A stretch of DNA of 64,000 bases from JAPLIS01 sp963719415 (GTDB lineage Bacteria; Babelota; Babeliae; Babelales; Vermiphilaceae), in NCBI GenBank assembly GCA_963719415.1, contig OY970383.1:1054001-1118000 (forward strand). Direction: 5' to 3'. A model generated the notes under the pieces. That model saw only the letters and a program-made list of their open reading frames with translations, was not told the DNA's origin and ran no database searches. The first letter of the stretch is position 1; each line of letters begins with the position of its first letter. Of this stretch, positions 59,393 through 64,000 are shown one piece after another. The position numbers were made by a program, and so were the translations under genes.

Positions 59393-60151
59393 ATGGAAAG
59401 TCGTTTTTTTTGGAAAGACTCGTATTTAGAGGTATTATTGCCCACTATTTTGCAAAGGGGAGGTGTTGTTCTTGGGCATTCAGATACTGTTTTTGGCCTC
59501 TTAGCGCAACTCTCTTTTGAAGGGGTGACCAGCCTTAATCGGGTTAAGGGACGACACAATAAGCCATATTTGGTATTGGTTGAAAATAAAGAAAAGGCGT
59601 TAGCCTTAATAGAAAAACCAATAAGTGAATCGTTACAACGACTAATGGATGTTTGTTGGCCAGGCCCATTGACCTTAGTTTGTAAGGCTCGATCAGATCT
59701 TCCTGATTTTATAAAAGGAGAGAATGGAACTATTGCTATTCGAGTACCTGATCATCAAGGCCTTCAATCTCTGTTGCGCCATGTCGATGGACTTTTTTCG
59801 ACAAGCGCTAACAAAGCTGGAGATTCGGTGCCGGCATGTCTTGAAGAAGTAGATTCATCTTTATTAGGGTCTATTGATTGTATAGTTTTGAATTATGATA
59901 GAGATTGTTGTGATAAAGGCGTTTGTACAGATAAGAGTGCTGGCAAAAGTGTTGGCAAAGGTGTCGATAAAAATAGTAGTAATCGAGGGAGAGGTGATAG
60001 AAATGGTGGGACGGATAGCCGGGAAGCGTCTACTATTCTTGCGTCTACTATTCTTGATTGTACGCAGAGCAGTAGTATAATAAAAGTAATTCGTGTTGGG
60101 GCATATCCAATTTCTTTAATCCAAGAAAAAACAGGCTTAGATATAATTTAA
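59393..60151 (+). CDS. tsaC: L-threonylcarbamoyladenylate synthase
   Basis: Makes threonylcarbamoyl-AMP for the t6A37 modification of ANN-decoding tRNAs. Motifs: GVVLGHSDTVFGLLA (about 23-37), VKGRHNKPY (KxR, about 51-59), PGPLTLV (about 90-96) and FSTSANKAGDSVPA (SxN). A low-complexity insert rich in Asp, Lys, Gly and Arg (about 165-215) precedes the last strand (IKVIRVGAYP), an unusual feature. Total 252 residues, longer than typical because of this insert. Divergent from folC. Confidence 0.9.
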   Translation: MESRFFWKDSYLEVLLPTILQRGGVVLGHSDTVFGLLAQLSFEGVTSLNRVKGRHNKPYLVLVENKEKALALIEKPISESLQRLMDVCWPGPLTLVCKARSDLPDFIKGENGTIAIRVPDHQGLQSLLRHVDGLFSTSANKAGDSVPACLEEVDSSLLGSIDCIVLNYDRDCCDKGVCTDKSAGKSVGKGVDKNSSNRGRGDRNGGTDSREASTILASTILDCTQSSSIIKVIRVGAYPISLIQEKTGLDII

Positions 60152-60281
60152 AAAAAGTATTGCGTTATCGTATTTTAGTATGTTTTTCTATGATAGAGTA
60201 TGCGCGTTAAAGTCGCTGTCGAGAATAGAGAAGTAAGTAAAATAGTAAGAAGCGCATTATTTAAAAAGTAAGGGATAAAAG

Positions 60282-60776
60282 ATGGCAAGTAAGAGCTGGA
60301 GAATAAGACATGGTTTTTCATTGATAGAATTACTGGTTGTTATTTCTATTATTATTCTCCTTGCTATGATTGCAAAACCCAATTTTATGCGTTTTTTAGC
60401 TAAGGCAAAACGTTCAGAAGCGTATATTAATCTAAATTCTTTGTATATGGCGCAGAAAGCTCATTGGCTTGAACATGGTACTTATTCAACATCGTTATTA
60501 GGGCCTAATGGTCTTGGTTGGAAGCCAGAAGGATATAAAGGTGGTGGGGCGCAAGAAAACTTCTATTACACCTATGGATTTCCTGGAGCAGAAGGCCAGC
60601 AATGCGTTACGGGCAAACTATTAGCTCCTCAAAGTAGTTTAAGTCAGTCTCATGCAGGCAAAGACGCATTTTTAATTGTTGCTGCTGGCGATATTGATGG
60701 AGATGGCGATCTAGACATACTCTCTATTGATCATAATAAAGCGATTCGTATAGAACGTGACGACTTGGCTAATTAG
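60282..60776 (+). CDS. Type IV pilin / pseudopilin
   Basis: A 164-residue prepilin. A short basic leader (MASKSWRIRHG) precedes the cleavage motif G/FSLIELLVVISIIILLAMIA, with Glu at +5 after the Phe. The globular part contains GAQENFYYTYGFPGAEG and near the end GDIDGDGDLDILSID, a calcium-binding-like Asp/Gly loop. It would be processed by the prepilin peptidase at 62147 and assembled with the GspE/PilB ATPase at 12.8-14.6 kb. Major pilin or GspG-like pseudopilin cannot be distinguished. Confidence 0.9.
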   Translation: MASKSWRIRHGFSLIELLVVISIIILLAMIAKPNFMRFLAKAKRSEAYINLNSLYMAQKAHWLEHGTYSTSLLGPNGLGWKPEGYKGGGAQENFYYTYGFPGAEGQQCVTGKLLAPQSSLSQSHAGKDAFLIVAAGDIDGDGDLDILSIDHNKAIRIERDDLAN

Positions 60777-61035
60777 GCAGGTTTGCTCAGTAGATTATTT
60801 AGAGATTATTTAATCTGTCAACCAGCGCTATCCCTTTGGAAGCTATTTTATTATTCGTTGTCGCAAGTGAGAACTATATAATTCGCAGGTGTTCTTAAAA
60901 ATAAGTAACGCCATAAATCAGACTAAATAGTTCCAGTTTTTCAAATATAAATTTTGTCGTTTTGTGGTTAATAGTATATACTATATATATTATTAAGTTT
61001 TCTTAGGTCAGATTTGCAGCCTCGGAGGTTAAAAA

Positions 61036-62115
61036 ATGTCTTATATGAAATCACATCTAATTATATTCTTTTTTTCAGTTTTTTGCTTTAGTTTGGATGC
61101 TATGAGTTTGGAAGAGATAAGTGCTGTCCGTCCTGAGGGGATGGGTACTGTGTGCTCTAAAAAGATGGCCAAGATTACCCCCTTGTCAGATTTTGTAGGA
61201 AAAGGCTTTTTAGATAGGCCATCACAATATGGTACTGGTGATCAAAAACATTTGTCGCAAGACGTAAAAACGAATATTTCTTCTTTATATGATAATCGCA
61301 GAACTCTTCTTGGTTATGAACAGAGAAGATATATAAAAACAATGGATCACTATTTTAAAGTACAGAAAGATAAAAAAGCTGCATATAGAGAGCTATGTGG
61401 TGAAACAGATAAAAAATTAGCAAAATTTGAAAATCAAGTAAAAGAAAATCAGGTAGATAAAAAAATAATTTTAAAAATCGAATATGATGTCAGGGCAAGC
61501 AAAAAAGCTATTAAAAAATGGGAAAGAGAAATTTCAAGAACAGGAAAAATAGTTTTGAGAATGAATGAGCGCATTAAAATAAATTCAAGATTGAAAGGAC
61601 AAGCTGAAAGCGATAAATTAGAACTTTCAACGGGGCAAGAGGTAATTTCAAGAATGCTTGGTTATGTTATTAAAGAAAGAGAACAAGTTGAAAGCTTAAA
61701 AAAACAAATTTTGATTAAGAAAAAAGAGGCTTTAAAATTAGAAAAAGCAATTTTTAAACTAAAAAAACCAATGTTAATTTTACCTGAAGAATATAGGCAA
61801 CGATTAGAAAAGCTTGAAAGAATTTTAGAATTAGAAGAGTTTGTTTTGCCAAAAAAACCAAGTTTTGACGTAGAGGGATCTTCTAGTGATAGGGTTTCCG
61901 TTATAGATAGAGAGAAGGAAGTTCCAGAGGGGCCCGAAGTGTTGTCTCATGATCATCAGCAAGTGCCACAATACGAAAGTCGGTTTTTTGCTCCTGATAG
62001 TCCTTCATTTTTACAAAAAAATGGTATGCGGATTGGGCTTATAATGGCACTAGGTGGTGCTTTAATGTTCGCCGCTAGCGCGAGTCAGTTAATGCGTAGT
62101 TCTTCTAAGGTATAG
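61036..62115 (+). CDS. Secreted coiled-coil protein with C-terminal membrane helix
   Basis: A 359-residue protein with a signal peptide (about 4-22), a long coiled coil (about 85-280, Lys/Glu/Leu-rich, LKKQILIKKKEALKLEKAIF) and a single hydrophobic helix near the C-terminus (about 335-352, GLIMALGGALMFAASA) followed by a short basic tail. The Shine-Dalgarno CTCGGAGG is the strongest in the window and suggests high expression. It could be an envelope tether or a host-membrane protein. No family recognised. Confidence 0.7.
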   Translation: MSYMKSHLIIFFFSVFCFSLDAMSLEEISAVRPEGMGTVCSKKMAKITPLSDFVGKGFLDRPSQYGTGDQKHLSQDVKTNISSLYDNRRTLLGYEQRRYIKTMDHYFKVQKDKKAAYRELCGETDKKLAKFENQVKENQVDKKIILKIEYDVRASKKAIKKWEREISRTGKIVLRMNERIKINSRLKGQAESDKLELSTGQEVISRMLGYVIKEREQVESLKKQILIKKKEALKLEKAIFKLKKPMLILPEEYRQRLEKLERILELEEFVLPKKPSFDVEGSSSDRVSVIDREKEVPEGPEVLSHDHQQVPQYESRFFAPDSPSFLQKNGMRIGLIMALGGALMFAASASQLMRSSSKV

Positions 62116-62146
62116 TTTTTCAAGTACGCATATTTTAGTAATGATT

Positions 62147-62908
62147 TTAATAATGGCAGATTAAGTTTAAAATAGAGTAGCCTTGAAGGACTACCATAAT
62201 AGCGCCAAAAGCTAAAAATGGCCCAAAGGGAACTTTGATATCATAGGATAATTTTTTAGTTATAAAATATTTAATTATTACATAACAGATACTTATCAGA
62301 GAAGCTATAATAGATCCTATTCCTAGACTTAACATAGATCCTATGGGTCCAGTAAAAGCACCGATTAAGCAGAGGAGATCTAAATCTCCATCACCGATTC
62401 CATCTTTTCCTTTATAAAAAAGAAAGACCTTGCCAGCAATCCACAAAAGGCCATAACCAAGGCTGGCGCCTAAAATGCTTTCATAAAGTGAAATGGGAAG
62501 CAGTTTTAAAGCACTTAACATAAAGCCAATAGGAACCAAAAAAAGTGTTGTGTATTGAGAAATAAGCATATATTCTATATCTGATTTTATAGTAACAATA
62601 AGCGCTGAAAAAAAAATACCAGCAGCTAACCAGTATTGGATAGGTATATAAAAATAGATACCCATAAACAAAATGCATGTTAATAATTCGATACAGGGAT
62701 AAAGAGGAGAGATGAGGCTTTTGCACCAACGACATTTTCCCTTAAGAATTATCCAAGAAGCCACGGGAATCAGGTCGTAAAAAGCGATTTTTTGTTTGCA
62801 TTTGATACAGTGAGATCTGTCTATCAGAGAGATCTCATGGATTAACCGATAACTGAGTACGTTTAAGAAAGAACCCCAGGCAAGAAAAAGCAGGCTGAGT
62901 AAGACCAA
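62147..62908 (-). CDS. pilD: Prepilin peptidase (PilD/GspO)
   Basis: A 253-residue aspartic membrane protease that cuts and N-methylates prepilins. The N-terminal cytoplasmic loop has two CxxC zinc pairs (CIKCKQ and CRWCKS), then SPLYPCIELLT. The catalytic Asp pair is in the region SDIEYML and in DGIGDGDLDLLCL (GxGD). About seven membrane helices. Start is a TTG at 62908, eight bp after rbfA, which supplies the ribosome site (AAGGAAAG). Confidence 0.9.
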   Translation of the reverse strand: MVLLSLLFLAWGSFLNVLSYRLIHEISLIDRSHCIKCKQKIAFYDLIPVASWIILKGKCRWCKSLISPLYPCIELLTCILFMGIYFYIPIQYWLAAGIFFSALIVTIKSDIEYMLISQYTTLFLVPIGFMLSALKLLPISLYESILGASLGYGLLWIAGKVFLFYKGKDGIGDGDLDLLCLIGAFTGPIGSMLSLGIGSIIASLISICYVIIKYFITKKLSYDIKVPFGPFLAFGAIMVVLQGYSILNLICHY

Positions 62909-62916
62909 TAGTAAAA

Positions 62917-63288
62917 CTATAGCTTTCCTTCATTTTTCAAGTTCTCAATAAGATCATCTATATTGCGTTGTTTTTCATATGAATCATCAAATGCAAATCG
63001 TATTTCTGGGGTATAGCGAGATTCCATAGCTTTTGCAATAGCAGTTCGTATCGATGGCTTATAGAGAATGAGCGTCTGCAATTTTTTACCAAATTCTTCT
63101 TTACCACCTGGGGTATGGAAATATATGGTACAAAGACCGCGATCAGATGAAAGCTTCACTCGATTAATAAACATAGGCGATAAAAGAGGGTTATCCGCTA
63201 TTAGTTGCATAACTAAGGGCGCAACCTCTCGATATAGAAAAGATTCACGCTGGGCATGTTTTACGTCTTGTTGTCGTTTGCTTGTCAT
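62917..63288 (-). CDS. rbfA: 30S ribosome-binding factor A
   Basis: A 123-residue KH-like assembly factor for the 30S subunit. The order of REVAPLVMQLIADNPLLSPM, VKLSSDRGLCTIYFHT, IRTAIAKAMESRYTPEIRFA and FDDSYEKQRNIDDLIENL follows RbfA closely. It lies 6 bp after rpsU and 8 bp before the prepilin peptidase gene; the three are probably an operon. Confidence 0.9.
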   Translation of the reverse strand: MTSKRQQDVKHAQRESFLYREVAPLVMQLIADNPLLSPMFINRVKLSSDRGLCTIYFHTPGGKEEFGKKLQTLILYKPSIRTAIAKAMESRYTPEIRFAFDDSYEKQRNIDDLIENLKNEGKL

Positions 63289-63294
63289 AGATTA

Positions 63295-63525
63295 TTACTT
63301 AACGATTTGATCTTGAATAAGGGTGCCTTGAGAAATCATACGCATAAGATTTTGTTTGATAGCACGGACGAGTCTTTTGCGTCTTTTTTGTGTTTTAGGC
63401 TCAAAATAGACAGTACGTTTTAGATCACGAACAACGCCTTCACGTTCAATTTTCTTTTTCAATTGTCTTAAAGCGCGTTCAACGTTTCCGGTGACATTGA
63501 TCTGAATATTAGGTTTTTTCGCCAT
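63295..63525 (-). CDS. rpsU: 30S ribosomal protein S21
   Basis: A 76-residue basic ribosomal protein. VTGNVERALRQLKKKIEREG, then RTVYFEPKTQKRRKRLVRAI, match S21 helices and the basic KRxxR segment. It is the first gene in a likely rpsU-rbfA-pilD operon. Confidence 0.92.
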   Translation of the reverse strand: MAKKPNIQINVTGNVERALRQLKKKIEREGVVRDLKRTVYFEPKTQKRRKRLVRAIKQNLMRMISQGTLIQDQIVK

Positions 63526-64000
63526 GAGATTTTCAGTGCCTTTCTTTATATATAGTTAAATAATAATTTTTAGGTATAAAACAGTTGTTTGCTTATTTCA
63601 CGTTTTACTTGTTTCATGCCACACTTATTTTTATGAGTATAGCATGAGTATAATATGATACGTAAATTAAGTTTAAGCTTTTTTATGCCTACTGTCCAGC
63701 AATAGCCCTATTTTTCTATTTTTGCCATTTTTTTAGATTATTTATTGTGCCTATTTAAGACTATGAAGATCATATGTTGATGCTCCAGAAACTATAAGGG
63801 CTTGGGAATCAGCAGGCTGCAAACATGTTTATTGTGCCAGTCAAAATAATATAGCTAGCGCTTTGGTGAAGCTAGTGTTAGGATAAAAAGCGCCACTTGT
63901 TTCGTGGTTTTAATTCTGGTTTCGATGGTAAAGAAAGAGCTATTTGTATGCTTTTATCACAAAAAAAAGTCTTTAAGCCTGACTTCTTTATTTTTTTTTT
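63526..64000. other. 475-bp spacer with two short open stretches, no supported gene
   Basis: Upstream of rpsU, so the rpsU promoter should be here but no clear box pair was found. A plus-strand stretch near 63770-63883 reads ETIRAWESAGCKHVYCASQN and ends in a stop; a second one (about 63878 to the edge, GFNSGFDGKERAICMLLSQK) has no start and runs out of the window. They could be pieces of one frameshifted gene or chance. Confidence 0.4.

Overview
The window is low-GC, densely coded and rich in secreted proteins. It carries several signal-peptide ankyrin proteins (some decayed), a clostripain-type protease, an AAA-ATPase/PD-(D/E)XK protein of the kind abundant in amoeba symbionts, ubiquitin-like and UIM-like secreted proteins, and little biosynthesis. 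This fits an intracellular, protist-associated bacterium, most likely candidate phylum Dependentiae (TM6). That assignment is inference: no rRNA gene is present to test it.

Layout. 1-2.5 kb: edge-truncated secreted protein, small membrane protein, uppS, polytopic membrane protein. 2.6-7 kb: HAD phosphatase, then a minus-strand group of two exported ubiquitin-like proteins flanking an exported ATP-grasp ligase and an exported Fe(II)/2-oxoglutarate oxygenase. 7.1-12.8 kb: Na+/solute symporter, plsC, M23 peptidase, lepB, tRNA-Cys, tRNA-Leu, HU, membrane protein. 12.8-14.6 kb: a GspE/PilB-type ATPase split into two genes; its partners (pilin, prepilin peptidase) lie at 60-63 kb. 14.7-31.5 kb: accessory region with secreted proteins, kinase-like protein, ankyrin genes and wrecks, C11 protease, holB/tmk, ferredoxin, acyl-CoA ligase, an IS630 relic and a UIM-bearing protein. 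31.8-35.7 kb: a 1323-residue exported coiled-coil protein.

35.9-41.3 kb holds the outstanding system: a lasso-peptide cluster on the minus strand, in transcription order promoter, B (leader peptidase), C (macrolactam synthetase), four tandem precursor genes, a hairpin, and an ABC exporter. The four precursors are too short to stand out as ordinary ORFs. All have a 30-residue leader ending Thr-Leu and a core starting Gly with Glu at core position 8, so each predicts an 8-residue Gly1-Glu8 ring with a different tail.

41.4-49.3 kb is an ankyrin expansion: a two-unit fused ankyrin protein and a tandem array of signal-peptide ankyrin genes, into which a hemerythrin-like protein with the same signal-peptide module is inserted. 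49.3-53.1 kb: M50 protease, AAA-ATPase, cysteine synthase. 53.2-57.7 kb: a Cache-domain pentameric ligand-gated channel-like protein and an orphan atpR-atpB-atpE group of N-ATPase type, whose AtpE is four fused c-subunits with one Glu replaced by Gln. 57.8-63.5 kb: folC, tsaC, pilin, coiled-coil membrane protein, prepilin peptidase, rbfA, rpsU.

Intergenic regions carry a dispersed repeat family with GC-rich palindromes that contrasts sharply with the AT-rich background, and two copies of a cUUCGg-tetraloop terminator. Reading together: core cell-envelope and translation genes are interspersed with host-interaction proteins; a type IV pilus or type II-like system may export some of them; and the lasso cluster suggests antagonism against competing bacteria within the host, or a role in the host.
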